In this document: positions 23,168-35,217 of the stretch, piece by piece
Numbering within the stretch: position 1 is the first letter of the stretch
Layout of the letters: each line of letters starts with the position of its first letter
Assembly: GCA_022385755.1 (NCBI GenBank)
Contig: MU278350.1
Coordinates: forward strand, 758,905-822,904
DNA length: 64,000 nucleotides
Reading direction: 5' to 3'
Source: Trametopsis cervina
Lineage: Eukaryota > Basidiomycota > Agaricomycetes > Polyporales > Irpicaceae
The notes under the pieces: model-generated
The model's database searches: none
Told to the model about the DNA's origin: nothing
Seen by the model: the letters and a program-made list of their open reading frames with translations, nothing else
Made by a program: the position numbers and the translations under genes

Positions 23168-24368
23168 ATGTATGCCACATGTTGCACCGTCGTATCAAGA
23201 TGGTTTCTCCTCACTCTATCCACATTGACGTATGTCGTTCTTGCCGATATCCTCCAGGTGACTTGGATCAGTCCCATGGACGGTGACACATATGTCACTG
23301 GTAGCCGCCTCATTGTGCAATGGCAAGCGACGCACGAGATCATTTCCCCAACATTCAAGCTCTGCTATATACTGGGAGACGACCGCTACCGGTCAGATAC
23401 AGTTGTTGACGATTATAGTGACAGTAGCTGTGGTGCAGCGATCCAACCACCCGTGCGATTTGGTGGCGACGGGTCGTATCAAACTGAGCTGTACGTGTAA
23501 AGCCCTGCATTTCCTCATTCCCCTATGTTCATGCGATTATTGCAGAGCAGTGCCAAGCGTGACGACGGCGACGAACTTTCTGCTTGAGATGGAAGATAGC
23601 TATGGGGGTTTTTCGTCTTCCCACACATTCACTTTCACTCGTATGTTGACTCTCAATTTGTCTCTGCGTGTCACACTCAAATCACAGTCCGTAACTCAAG
23701 CATTTAGCTCAGTTTCATCTGCACTTCACAATAGCAGTATCGGCCCTCCCCTCGTTTCGTCGCCTGTCGCGACACGAATGACTCGACCTCGGGGAGCCAT
23801 CTCTCCTGCTGCCTACGTTGTTCCTCTTTCTATTTCTGGAATCATAGTCCTCGCTGCTATCACATTTGGAGTATACCAGCGCAAGAAGCTTAAATCGGAA
23901 CACTCCTTGCAGTCACAAGAGTTTAAGATGTTCAAGTCACAGTTCACCGACAATCTTGGGCGATTGCGCGGTCTCAGCATGTGGGCTGCGCATCTTGCTA
24001 CGGGTAGGCACCGAGGCCAGACAGTAGCGAACGAGCGGGCGAAAGTCGACGATTATTTCACGCACATATATGTCCCGCAATTTCCATCGGAGAAGCGTGC
24101 GCCAAAACGCACGAAGGTGGCGCAGAGAGGCTCGTCTTCTCTGGGAAGCGAACCTACTGTGTATTCACACACGCCGAACGCCCAGCCTGTGTATGTGCAT
24201 GGCGGTCGGCAACACCTCAACATTGTCCCTGAAGAAGATGAAGCTGTTAATGCCGAAGCGAACCATGATATTGTCTCGCGTTACCTGCACCCTTCACCTA
24301 TGCCTCCGGCGCCAAAGCCAGCACACATAAGAGCAACGAGTCGTGATGGACGTCGTAGGGAAGACTAG
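23168..24368 (+). CDS. Single-pass surface protein with Kre9/Knh1-like ectodomain
   Basis: Exons 23168-23490 and 23546-24368 give 381 residues. A hydrophobic signal segment (about 8-30) precedes an Ig-like domain of the Ser/Thr-rich Kre9/Knh1 type (VTWISPMDGDTYVTGSRLIV, then a Cys pair). A Ser-rich stalk leads to one membrane helix (AAYVVPLSISGIIVLAAITF) followed by a basic stop-transfer and a cytoplasmic tail of about 160 residues. It may sense or organise the cell wall; the family does not fix the role. Within exon 2 a perfect 47-bp intron signature (GTATGT at 23641, CAG at 23687) exists; using it would shift the frame to a stop before the membrane helix. I kept it unspliced for the longer product. 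Confidence 0.6.
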
Positions 24369-24724
24369 ATAATAACTTTTGATCTCTAGTTTATCGTAGA
24401 AATATCTACGCAATATGTCTTACCTTTTTGTGCATTGTGATAGTACTGTATACGCACTCCTTTGTTATCACCTTTCAGCGTCATCACTGATGCGTTCGCG
24501 ATCACGTGCACAACGCGAGTTGAAACAACCACTATGTTGGCGCTTATGCATGGTTTCTCTCGGTAACTACATCGTCGTAGCTCCTCAAGATACCAAGCAC
24601 GGTCTTTGACACAGCACCAGCCAACGTCATATCTCAATCTTTTTACACCTGCGTTAATTCCAGATAATCTTCGTATTCCATTCGATCCTCTCGTTTACAC
24701 GCTCATTTTCTTCCTTCTACCATA
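24369..24724. other. Intergenic, kinesin promoter
   Basis: This is the region between the surface-protein gene and the kinesin gene, both on the plus strand. No further gene was recognised. Confidence 0.45.
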
Positions 24725-27651
24725 ATGGCCAACGCCTATAGGGTCAAGATAGCGGCTCGCCTTAGGCCGCCTATCGCAGGCGAAATCAACGATGAAGGTG
24801 TACAAATACAAAGTGCAGACAACAGCATCTCTCATATCTGTGTTCCGAATCCTCGCGACCAGTCTCAGATCTTCAAGTTCCCGTGCGTGGACCTTTTGCT
24901 TGTTTTACATATTGTGAACTCAAAAAACGACTCTTCGCCAGCTTTACATCCTGCTACGGTCACAACTCGACTCAAGGAGAGATCTTTGATAATGATGTGC
25001 GGCCCCTTATTGATATAGTGTACAGTGGCGTTGTGAGTGTCGCTTACAGGAACATTGTATACACTATTGACCCATTCATAGACGGTAACTGTGTTTGCAT
25101 ATGGGGTGACATCCTCGGGGAAAACGCACACAATGCAAGGTACCAGAACTGAACCAGGAATCATTCCAAGATCAGTCGAAGTTCGTCCGCCCGTCGTCCA
25201 AATAACCCCAACAGTTTTCTGACCCATCTTAGGCCCTCTTTCATCATCAGTCCGGTCTGCAGCGATATCGTGCCAACCTTGCAGTATCATACATGGAGAT
25301 ATACAAAGATGAGGTTTACGACCTTCTTGTAGACCGCGATAATGTGAGTTATCTTACTATCAATGAACAGCAGGCTGAACTGTCTACGATTATGCTCAGG
25401 CTCCCAAGCTTCCAGTACGAGAGAATGAATCTGGCAAGGTTTTTGTTGCCAATCTTACAGCTTTGCCTGTCCATTCGTTTGAGGAATTCGAGAAGATATA
25501 CTCGTAAGGATGGTATTATTCTGAGGAAACTATGTCTAATATACTATTGCGATTAGTCGCGCCTCAAAGCACCGTTCCGTTGCATCTACTAATCTGAATC
25601 GGGCCTCTTCTCGTTCTCACGCTATACTCACCATAACCGTCACCATCTCCGACCCTATTGAGAATCGAAGTATGTATATTCCCCTTGTCTCTGCCCGATA
25701 TTGATCTAAGCCGCCGTTTTGGCAATATAGCTCTCTCTGGCAAGCTGAACCTTGTGGATTTGGCGGGATCCGAGAACAACAAGGTATGGCGGCCTATCGT
25801 AATGTGCTCACCATCAGTACGACTAAAGCTACTTTAGATGACAGGAAATGACCCCTCACGGATGGCAGAGTCGTCTGCGATCAACAAGTCCTTGAGTGTT
25901 CTTGGTCAAGTTGTGCATGCTTTGAATCAAGGCGCGGTAAGTGTTTCACTCCCTCGACTTTCGACAGAAGTCATAATTCACATGCATGTGCATATAGAGC
26001 CGTATCCCATATCGCAATTCTAAACTTACACGCTTGCTACAAGACGCACTCGGAGGGAGTTCGGTTGGTCTGCTGATTTGCAACCTTGCCCCAGGAGTAA
26101 AGTTTAGGCAAGACACACTGAACACGCTCAAGTAAGTGGCGGCGAGAATTATTTATTGGCCGATCTGATCCATTGTTTTCAGCTTCGCTGTTCGCACAAA
26201 AAATATTGAGAACAAACCGGTGGTGAACGAACGAGGTATGATTGTAGTCGACAGGAGCCGCGTATCCCAGCATTTGAACCATTCGTATGATGAACAGATA
26301 ATCGTCCGGCCCCTAAACCCCACTTTGCAGCCGTACAACAGGCTGCCCCAAAGCTTGCACCTGCTATACTTCCGACTCTCAACAGTGGTGGACGCTCTTC
26401 CCTCGCCCCCGCAAGTCGACCTTCTTCTTCTACAGGGGGTTCTCGAGTCCCACGACCCTCCGTTGCCAGCTACAATCCCATCAATCGTGTCAGCCAAGTT
26501 GTACTGCCTCCGTCCAAGAAGGCTACCTTGGCACTCACTGATAAAGAAATTGATGAGAGGGTGAGGGTTCTATCGCACCTTACTGGATCCAATATCGCTA
26601 ACGTACGACTGTTCAGATCGCCAAGGCGGTAGAAGCTGAGGTTGCACGACGACTCGAGGAGCGGGAGCGCGAACGCCGAGTCGAAGAAGAGGAGCGTCGA
26701 GCAGATGAAGCGCGAAGAGTAGCAGCGGAGAAAGCAAGGGAGGAGGCGGCGGAATCGCTTCCTTCTAGACTTCTTACGCCAGCTCTGCGACTGCATGCTG
26801 ATCCCGATGGCGAGCTAAAGAAGCGCTTAGAAGAACTCGAGCAGAAGCTGTGAGTCTGACTTAGACAAATATGAGAAAGTGATGTTCGATGTGCTCATAG
26901 GACACTGGTTATCACAGCGAGGACAGCAGCAAAGAGGTCCAGATGGTTGACGTCCTCTCCCCTGTTTCTCGTAAACGAACGGGAAGAGCATACGTCGCGC
27001 TCGCGCGTTCGCATTCAGAAAAGTATGCGGTCAATCTTTGTCCTTCATTGAAAGTCTATCTTACACTCCACCAATAGGGGAAACCTCGATCTAGCTCTTG
27101 AACTCTATCGCAAGGCAGAGACTTATGTTCCCGAGAATATCAAGCTTAAGGAGAGGTGAGAAATCTTCATGTTTCAAGATGTCCTACGAACATCACTCAC
27201 TATGATCGAATACTATCTGTCAAACGGCGATCTTCATAGGATTATCGAGATCGAATGGGCCGCCAAAAACGGAACATCTTTCAGGCCCTCACCCAAACGT
27301 CCGAGGAAGAATAAGTCTCGGAAGAAATCCAGATCCACCAAGTCTGATCAATCTGTAGCTCAGAGTGATAATGACGTGGCACACGCGGGGCAAACTGATG
27401 TTATCGGCATCAAAGGAAAGGAGAAAGAAAATTTTGGGGTCGAACTCACCAACGCTGGTTCAATTGTCTCAATCGGAAGCCCCCCGAAAAGGATGGCAGC
27501 AGAGATGTTAGAAGAAGGCCTGGTCGGTACGCCACGCAAGCATAAGAAGGGTAAAGTGTCGGTGGATGAGGATGAGGACGATGATGAGGATTGGGAACAG
27601 TGGGAACCCCCGGCCCCGATGAAGGCCAAGCAGAGGCCCGAGATTTCGTGA
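24725..27651 (+). CDS. Kinesin motor protein, kinesin-10 (KIF22/Kid)-like
   Basis: Fifteen exons give about 695 residues: 24725-24882, 24942-25032, 25082-25180, 25233-25343, 25400-25503, 25557-25669, 25731-25783, 25838-25936, 25998-26131, 26183-26235, 26298-26560, 26617-26849, 26936-27022, 27078-27155 and 27240-27651. The N-terminal motor has the P-loop [11 protein letters not shown] (Val where Gln is usual), switch [13 protein letters not shown] and switch [10 protein letters not shown]. The motor ends in [16 protein letters not shown] and [14 protein letters not shown], closest to KIF22. A Ser/Pro linker, a Glu/Arg coiled coil and [20 protein letters not shown] follow, then a basic and finally acidic tail. 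The class is inferred from the neck region only. The acceptor after 26849 is uncertain: only AG at 26934-26935 keeps frame. Confidence 0.85.
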
Positions 27652-28109
27652 TTATGTCTGATAGCCTTTTATTTAGCGTCACTATGATGAGATACCCCTT
27701 TTCTGTGTAATTGAATCGTGAGGATCTGTATATGGCGAAAATTGTGGAGAGCGTGGCAAAGAAATACGGACCTACGTCTGAGGAAACATGGCATAACCAG
27801 TTCGTCGTCTAGAAGAGCTGGGCACATCGGAGAATAGCAGATGGTGAATATCGATACATGGGTAGGACAAAAGACACAGGGGCATTGGTGACAGTTCTAG
27901 ACGTGTACGAATGGGAAAAATGTCTAACGATGTCAAAGAGTGAGGCTAGGTAATGATACAATGAGGAAGGCTATTGGCTACAGCAACAAAAAAGAGACAA
28001 GATTTAACTGAGGAGTTCGTAATAAAAGGAACATTAAGCCGTTTAAATTGTCGGCAAGGACATGCACAAGGCTTCGATGCAACCGTGACTGAGCTATGCA
28101 CATAGGCTG
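27652..28109. other. Intergenic, convergent 3' ends
   Basis: This lies between the 3' ends of the kinesin gene (+) and an unknown minus-strand gene. It is relatively AT-rich; nothing else was recognised. Confidence 0.45.
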
Positions 28110-29081
28110 TTACTCAGGATAACGCGAACTGCTTCCGGCAGGCTGGTAGTGGCGCTGCGAGGAGGCGATATGAGGAGGAGCAGGGTCATACGGGGAATTT
28201 CCGGAGCCAGGGCTGTACGGCAGGGAGCGTGGAAGGAGGTTCGCGTTCAAGATGAACTCGGGAAAATTGGAGTGCAAAAAGAGGGCGCCAACGAGCAAAT
28301 TCCGCGAAGTACCCGTGGGGAACAATATGATGCCAGCACCGAGAATTCTATCCGGCACGTTCCACGGTGCTATCGCGACCTATTCAAACGGAACGAAATC
28401 GATGTAGTTCGTCAATATTGCGTACCCACGGTATCTTCTCTATTAGAGGAACTCACCCATTGGTTCTGCATGAGAACATCAGCGAGATGCTTAAACCCGT
28501 CTTCATTGGCCTTGCTTGCAGTAGGATCCGGTAGCCGGTCAGGCATGAACATGCACATGGGAGGTGAGCTGGTTTTGACCCAATCATGGAATTCGTGAAG
28601 TAGTGGACGTTGGTTGACCAGTTGAAGATAGAATGTCGTTGGCCATAGCTTTGTCTGGCTGTTTGGACTTATATCTCAGTTGGTATCTATTGCCAACAAA
28701 AGAGGAGCCAACTCACTTGTCCCCGTCCGTGTCGGCAGCAGTGCACTGAAGCTGTTGTACAGTACTTTGAGATGATGGGCTTGAGGGAGGAAGCACAAGA
28801 GTGCCCCTCCACGGACGGCCTTGCGGGAGCTGGGTATTGGGAGGAGGGATAAAGCTCTCTAGATGAGTGGGAAGCCTGAACATCACTGTCTGAGTGATAC
28901 GCGCCGTCTGTGTATCTTCTAGTCGTATAAGGGGTGGCGGCGGTTTGTGAGGAAAGTTCACATTGTGGGACTCGCCTTTAACGGATTTCGCGCGATGGCT
29001 ACTATAGACAATGCGCCGCGCCCCTGGCGCCTAAAAGGGCAATTGATTTAGCTACAGTCCATCGCGTTGGTGCCATAACAT
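28110..29081 (-). CDS. Unknown protein with PTOV/SPOC-like middle region
   Basis: Minus-strand exons 29081-29056, 29001-28717, 28667-28457 and 28379-28110 give 263 residues. The last three exons are secure by GTGAGT donors and frame; the first is a guess that supplies a start. The body contains RPWRGTLVLPPS, KLWPTTFYLQLVNQRPLL, VLMQNQWVAIAPWNV and GAGIILFP with NLLVGALFL, ending in a Pro/Ser/Tyr-rich tail. The strand order and hydrophobic pattern recall the Med25 PTOV or SPOC beta-barrel folds, which bind transcription activators. That is a loose impression and I assign no function. A structure prediction would settle the fold. Confidence 0.55.
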
Positions 29082-30499
29082 CGAGGTCTAGGAAACGGGA
29101 AGATTCAAGCGAGTTCTGCGGAAATCTTGATCGCGTCACCACTTGTCAAGGTGCGTGCTGTGATGCGGCGTATCACCACCGTGATTGTACCATACATAGG
29201 AGAGTGAAGATCGAAGTGGCCAGACTGCTGAGACTTACTCTCGAAATATAAACCACCTAGCGACGGATGCCCTATACGGTGGATTATTAGAAAATCTAGT
29301 GGACCAGAAAGCGCATGGAGACCCACTGTGAAGGCCGAATTCGGACGGTTTCGTGATGATTTGACCCAACAGCGGGCGCTCGACAGCACAGGGCTAGCAC
29401 TGACATGCGTCGGTCCGCTACGTCCGTGTTACATTTTACTCACAATCGCCACACCGTCGATGGGGATGGTCGGCGGGTAACACAAAGCCATCGCGGTAGA
29501 GCAGATATGTTACCTGTAGTGTGGCCCATGTAGTCGTCGATTCCACAACAAAACGACAACGCTGAAGTTTGTAAGTAACTGGGTTGCATGAGCATGGGCG
29601 CAAGATTGGATCGAGCAAGGAAGTCTCACTCACCGAGCACTTTACAGTACAGATTCACAGCGTTGCGGTCGTTATAGGAGATCAAATGTCCGACCAGTCA
29701 AGGACACCTACCCTATACAGGGCGAGAGTGATACTGTACCATGGGCGTAGTATCGACCATCGGCCGTAAAATAGCTGGAACTGGAACAGACGCAGCCAGG
29801 GGTGACCTCGGCACTACCATAGTGCTTGGATGACATTCTAGAAATAACCGATAGATGTTTCATTATCCTAATGCGACGTCCGGATCCGAGTTCGACATAC
29901 CTACTATAGTTGACGGTGCCGCGTCGGGTACTGAATGGGTAGGTATAATGTCAGTAGCCGCCGCTACGGCTCGTGCAAAGTGCGCAGATATCCCACCAAG
30001 GCCATATATACAGTTTATTTCGACGAGGCCGATACCGTCGATCGAGCATCATCTGGATCCCGCGGTGCAAAAGGTAATGGCGCCATTCGGGGGAGTTAAC
30101 AAAGGTCACACTCTCAATGCGAAAGTCATATTGGCCAAAACAACTGCATTGTGTTGCACTGAATGCCGGCAGATGATTTCGATAGCTGGCTTGTATGGCC
30201 GGCTTCAATCGTCAGGGTAATGGGGACGTTGCGATAACCACACGTCCGCCACGCGACGGCTTCCAGTACTCGGAGACAAACGCGAGGTCACGAGGCTGGG
30301 GCAGACCTGGTGAAGCTTGTATCAGCTTGACAAACAGGGAAATAGACCCCGCACAACTCGTCATTTCAGCCGTCGTTGTGCAAACGTAACTTGTTTTTCC
30401 AGACATCAAAGTTCCCCAGCTGGTAGCACCAATGGTATCTGCCGAGTGTATTACCAGACCCTCAAGCTACCAGCAGAGACTTACATACCGAAACAAAGA
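29082..30499. other. 1.4 kb region without a resolved gene
   Basis: Short minus-strand segments look partly coding. One starts with ATG at 29836 and encodes a Ser/Cys-containing 43-residue stretch that stops near 29708. Another, about 29654-29436, contains RCRFVVESTTTWATLQ. I could not join them with consistent splice phases. They may be exons of a gene I failed to assemble, or decayed remains. Confidence 0.3.
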
Positions 30500-32117
30500 C
30501 TACAACAGCATCCGCCCCGCCCACCGTGGCATTGGGATGCACTCCCGAACATTCTCAATGCCACTCATCCAACTAATGAGCCGTTCAAACCCAAGGCCGA
30601 ATCCTCCGTGTGGCGCTCCGCCATACTTGCGAATATCAACATACCACGCATACTCTTCCGTGCTCAGGTTGTGGTGGGTAATCGCCTGACGTAGTTCAGT
30701 CTCACGCTCTTCACGTAGAGACCCTCCTGCTAACTCTCCAAGATGAGGCACTAACAAATCAAAACAAGCCACAGTGTCCTCTCCCAGATTTCGGCGCATG
30801 TAAAATGGTTTCTGAGAGCTTGGATAATCCGTGACAAAGACTGGGCCTCCAACGAGCTGCTCAGCAATCCATCGTTCGTGCTCGCTTTGGAGAGACTTCC
30901 CCCAAGCGATAGGATACACAAATGATTGACCGCTTGCTTGGGCCTTCTCCAGCTCCTTTACAGCATCGGAATAAGTTATTCGTGGCCACGGTTTCGTGCT
31001 TCCGGCGTCCACCAAAATGCGAGCACGATTCGGGTCCATCCCTTCTTGCAGAGAAAGCAAGTCCCCACTAGGTTGTCGCAGGACAGACTTGATGGCATCT
31101 TCGGCTACTTGACATATGTCGCCTACGCGGTCGGTAAAAGCCCATTCTGCTTCAAGCATCCAGAATTCGGCGAGATGCCGACCAGTCTGGGAACGCTCGG
31201 CTCTGAAGCAGGGGTTTATGGTAAATACGCGGGCCACTGACGAAGAGAGAGCCTCAAGGTGTAGTTGGGATGACACGGTGAGGTACGCTGGTCGTCCAAA
31301 GAAATCTGTGATTGACTTGTGTGTTACCACACTTGAGGCCGGCACGAGACTAGACGATTGCGGAGATGGCATGTTCGACGCCGAAGACGATCCGACTCGA
31401 AACGTCTCGCCAGCACCTTCGCAATCACTTGAAGTCACGATGGGCGTGTGTGCGTAGCAAAAGCCCTGCCCCTGGTGCACTCGGTCAGAATGGGGATCTA
31501 TTACAAAGAGCAACGAACGCAGACTTCAAAATAGTCATGGAATTCTCTCATCGTGGAATGACGCAGTCGCAGTATGGCAGCTCCTTCGTCTGTGCGGGCC
31601 CGAAGGTGTGCGTGTTCGCGGAGGTATTCTGTTGTTAGAGTTTTCTTCTGGATTGGATAGGTCTAGAATAGATATGAAGTTGTCATAGACATCATGAATT
31701 GAACCTTCTAACTGACCTGAGGATCACATTCTCCGACAACATTCACGTTATGGACTTGTAATTCCCTCTCTTGACCTGCGCCAATGCTCTCCGTAAGGAC
31801 GCCAGTCAGATGTACAGCTGCTCCGTTTGTAAGGCTGTAGTTCAGACACGCCTGTTAGGGGTTGAAAGGCAGAGGAGAACCATAGGGACATGCCTCCTTG
31901 CCAACGCAGGGTCCGGGAAAACAGCTTGCAACCCCGCTGTGGATGTGCCATCGGTGATGACGGCGAACGCAACTCTTTTCTGACGTCGCACGGACTTCAC
32001 CCAACCATTAACTTCGATAGGGGTTGTCGGGCTTGTCTTATTGTCTTGTGACAGCAACTGTCTGATTGTTGGTCGGAGGCCCTTGGTGAGAGTCGAAAGA
32101 GAGCGACGAAGGAGCAT
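30500..32117 (-). CDS. Mitochondrial asparaginyl-tRNA synthetase
   Basis: Minus-strand exons 32117-31894, 31834-31717, 31662-31525 and 31471-30500 give 483 residues. The start MLLRRSLSTLTKGLRPTIRQ is a typical basic mitochondrial presequence. An OB-fold anticodon-binding domain follows (VNGWVKSVRRQKRVAFAVIT), then the class II core: TPIVTSSDCEGAGE, motif 2 FRAERSQTGRHLAEFWMLEA and motif 3 FGLGFERLI. It charges tRNA-Asn in mitochondria. The first intron begins with GC (AG|GCATGT at 31893) instead of GT; only this junction restores DPALARSLTNGAAVHL. A second start 21 codons upstream is possible but is not needed. Confidence 0.92.
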
Positions 32118-32553
32118 ACTGTCACGAGGGCAAACTACGATTTTGCCGCGGGTCTCTGTCGTAACAGCGAAGTGACGCAAAAGTGACGAGTAGTTTCAGT
32201 TTTCAGTTTTACGTATTGTGTGCCGATATCTCGATTTTCTGTTCGGACACGATGAAGGTTGAGGTCAAAGTCTCCAAGTAGTACATTTAGCACGAACGTG
32301 GGCTCCTCAAAATACACACAACGGCCACAGCTAATTTTTGCGATACGGACTAATAACAGATAGCGAAACAGTACAAGGCCCGACGCGGCAGCCCACAATC
32401 AGCGTCGATACACGCAGCCCAGAGCAGAAGCGCGAGGGGTCGTTTTACCAGCCAATACTGACAAGGCGAGGTTTGATAACACGTACAAGTGACTCTGACC
32501 GAGTTGTCAGAATTTGCATCTCTCCACCAGCACGCCTCAGTCCATCCTCGCGT
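32118..32553. other. Intergenic, AsnRS promoter
   Basis: This holds the 5' flank of the mitochondrial AsnRS gene and the 3' end of SmD1, both on the minus strand. Nothing else was recognised. Confidence 0.45.
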
Positions 32554-33115
32554 TCAGAACCCTCGTCCTCGTCCTCGACCCCTGCCCCGCGGACGTCCCC
32601 TGTCTACACCGCGACCTCTACCCCGCCCTCTTGCGTCATCCTTCTTCTTGTTCTTAGGCTTCGGTGCATCATCGACGAGTAACGTGTCCAAGGGCAAGGC
32701 ATCAGGCAATACGAAGTAACGAATATTGTTGCCACGGATTGACAGGGAATCCAGTGTTGTAGGTTCGCGGTTGCGAGCGGTCATCTTTACTGTCTTGAGG
32801 TGTGTGTTCATCTGCATGTCAACACCTGGGGGCGGAAGATCAGAATGGCATACATAGTTTTTGCAATGAGGCGCACCGGTGATAGTTCCATGAACAACAG
32901 AACCATTCTTCAGCTCAACAGTGACCGTCTCGTTGTTCAGTTTCATCAAAAACCTACATGTGGATAGAATACCAATCATTAGTTCAACGAGTGCACCTCC
33001 AAGATCAGGACCATGAAGCGGTTCAATCAAGGCTGCAGATCGCGCTTCCAGCTGAGCTCTCTACATAGCAGCAAAATTAGACGGAAATAAAGATTACACA
33101 CCTGACGAGCTTCAT
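32554..33115 (-). CDS. SMD1: Small nuclear ribonucleoprotein SmD1
   Basis: Minus-strand exons 33115-33102, 32953-32877 and 32825-32554 give 120 residues, the family length. The Sm1 motif is [20 protein letters not shown], then [15 protein letters not shown]; the Sm2 motif is [13 protein letters not shown]. The tail is an RG/RGRG-rich stretch, the usual target of symmetric arginine methylation. SmD1 is one of seven Sm proteins in the core ring of spliceosomal snRNPs. The first exon codes for only four and two-thirds residues (MKLVR), and the first intron, 148 bp, is long for this locus. I looked for snoRNA boxes in it and found no convincing C/D pair. Confidence 0.95.
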
Positions 33116-33983
33116 TTTGACTGGTCTATCTTTGTTTAGTGAGTTCTGCGGCGACGAAAGAGAGTAAAACGAGGATGGTGGTAGAACACAACGAGGCGCG
33201 TACGAAGGCGGCTGATTGGTTCGGGCTTACAACCGCTTTAGGAAAGTGAGCGGCATCAACTATATTTACTGCTGAGCCTTGCCCAGCCTCGCAATTTCTG
33301 CAAAACAGAGTGAAGGTTACGGGAAAAGGAAAGATGGCATTTATAAGGGCTTTTGATTCATTGGGATTAAAGATGCAACTTTCCCTTCATATCTACAACT
33401 GCCACCCCACTCGCTATCAGTCGACTACTGTCATAGAGCAACTCGCTATTCGGCCATTATGGCACATTATGTTACAACCGCTGTCATTTGGCAGCAGTAA
33501 ATGTAGGCGTGACTCACCTGGCAGACGAGCCACGCCATCGCCCAGAGCTCGAGTGGCAGGGACAGTAGCTGATGCTACCGTTCTCAGGTTACGAGGCGCA
33601 GAGTCTCGCCGTTCCTTTCTACGAAATAATCAGTACAAACCACGAACCTTGCGCCTTCTGACCCAATGGAAATTTACTGGACCAAAGGAAGTGGAAAAAG
33701 GCAACCATTGACTCAAAAGACTATCAGAGCTTATGAAGCAATTATCCAAACGGGCCGTTGTTAGAGACGTTGAAAGCGTAGGGACTGCTGCTGACCTTGG
33801 TGTTTGTCCGCAAAGCCAACCTCTCTCATATGATATAGCTTCACATGTATATATAGTACCACATGCCAATGGGTGCACACAGACGATCAGAATGAAACTA
33901 AATGGCGGCGAGGCCAGGATGGATGATTGCAGAACAGAAGCACAGACAAGAAGAGAAACGCAATAGCTAAACACTGCCTTCAG
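33116..33983. other. Intergenic, SmD1 promoter side
   Basis: About 870 bp separate SmD1 and the HCNGP-like gene, both on the minus strand. Splice-like motifs occur on the minus strand (for example a GTGAGT after an ATG near 33542), but every joined frame ends within about 35 codons. I call no gene. Confidence 0.35.
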
Positions 33984-35217
33984 CTACTTCCATCGGGGTC
34001 CTTTGTCCCTTCCTCCACCATGCTCATATGGCTGGTATCGAGCCTGATAGTCGCCTGCTCCTTTGTCACGGTGGTCTCGAGCCTTTGTTTTGGCTGAGGA
34101 CGATGTAGAAGAAGATCGCTGGTCCTTCGCTGAGGTAAAGTCCAATTGTGTGCGTTTTCCTGCGCTCTGTGACTGTTGTTCCGACCGTTGCTTCTGGAAT
34201 TCGGCTTTGCGAATGGTTCACCATATGGCAGTGTTTCAGGTTGTCGAGAAACAGCGTTGAGCATAGTGTCAAGGTTATATGAATTAACACCATATGCCGG
34301 GGAACAGGTTGTTGACATGAATTGTGATCCTCATCAAGAATTCAGTTGAACAAATGAAAGGAAACACGCACCTATTTTATCAGCATACCACACCTCCCTC
34401 ACATCCTCTGGATTCCATATACTCTTCGGGAAGTTCGTCGTCCGTTCATCGACGTCAATGAACTCGACCAGTTTAGTGTATAAATGCGGGTTTCGAAACG
34501 AGCGATTTGCCATAAGAGAGTCATTGAAATGCTTTGGATTGGCTGAATCGCGTTTCAAGGCGTGGAATTGTGCAAGTTTTGTCTGCAAGAAGGGTGCATG
34601 AGGCATAAACGAGAATGAATCTGGGTAGAACGTACCTCAATCTCACCGTCGCACTCCCCTTCAGACTCGGGAGGAATGCCCCAATCATCAATACCAGTTA
34701 TGGGCGAGGGTCTGAGCACTGCGCGAATCCTAGCCATCTCATCTTCGGTATCATTCTGCGCAAGGTCACTGGATTCTACTTCTGCAGTCGAAGTAGAAGC
34801 TAAAGGATCGACAAGAGGTGTGCGAGGATGCGTCTTGAGGTGTTGAGGTCGTTTGATGACTATTTGCGTTTTGAAGCTGGATGCTGCTGCATGCTACCAG
34901 TCAGTAGGAAGAATCTCACGTTCAGAAAGAAGAACTCACGTCCTGAGGAAGAGTTAGCTTCCAGTTTCGACGATATATCCTGACCAAGACAGAACAGTGG
35001 CGCGAGCAGAAGGGAAACGAGGACATCAACAGTCCACAATGAAGGCTCTCACATTAGCATGGTTCGTTGAGCTCTTGTCTCGAGTGCCGGACGGCTCCTC
35101 AATGCCTAGGCCTTCATTGTCGCTTGTAGGTTCGTCTCCATACATTGATAGACCTGCAGAGAAAATCCATTCCGACGTCGACCAGGTGGATTATGGGCAG
35201 CACGTACCGTGCAACAT
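33984..35217 (-). CDS. HCNGP-like protein (SAP30-binding protein family)
   Basis: Minus-strand exons 35217-35208, 35153-35053, 34979-34940, 34886-34636, 34582-34372 and 34204-33984 give 277 residues. The core is diagnostic: [20 protein letters not shown], the [20 protein letters not shown] segment, [11 protein letters not shown] and YADKIAEFQKQ, ending near GKRTQLDF. The family (human SAP30BP/HCNGP) is a nuclear regulator of transcription and of short-intron splicing. The N-terminus starts MLHGLSMYGD and is acidic, as in relatives. The first exon is only 10 nt, inferred because it supplies ATG in phase. The fourth exon has a NAGNAG-type acceptor (34886 or 34883), so isoforms differing by one residue are possible. 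Confidence 0.88.

Noticed and set aside
32954..33101. snoRNA in the long first intron of SmD1
   Set aside because: TGAT and CTGA words occur, but no proper box C (RUGAUGA) with a terminal stem was found.
33630..33974. 114-codon minus-strand open frame upstream of SmD1
   Set aside because: It reads like random translation, and splicing attempts around it always end in early stops.
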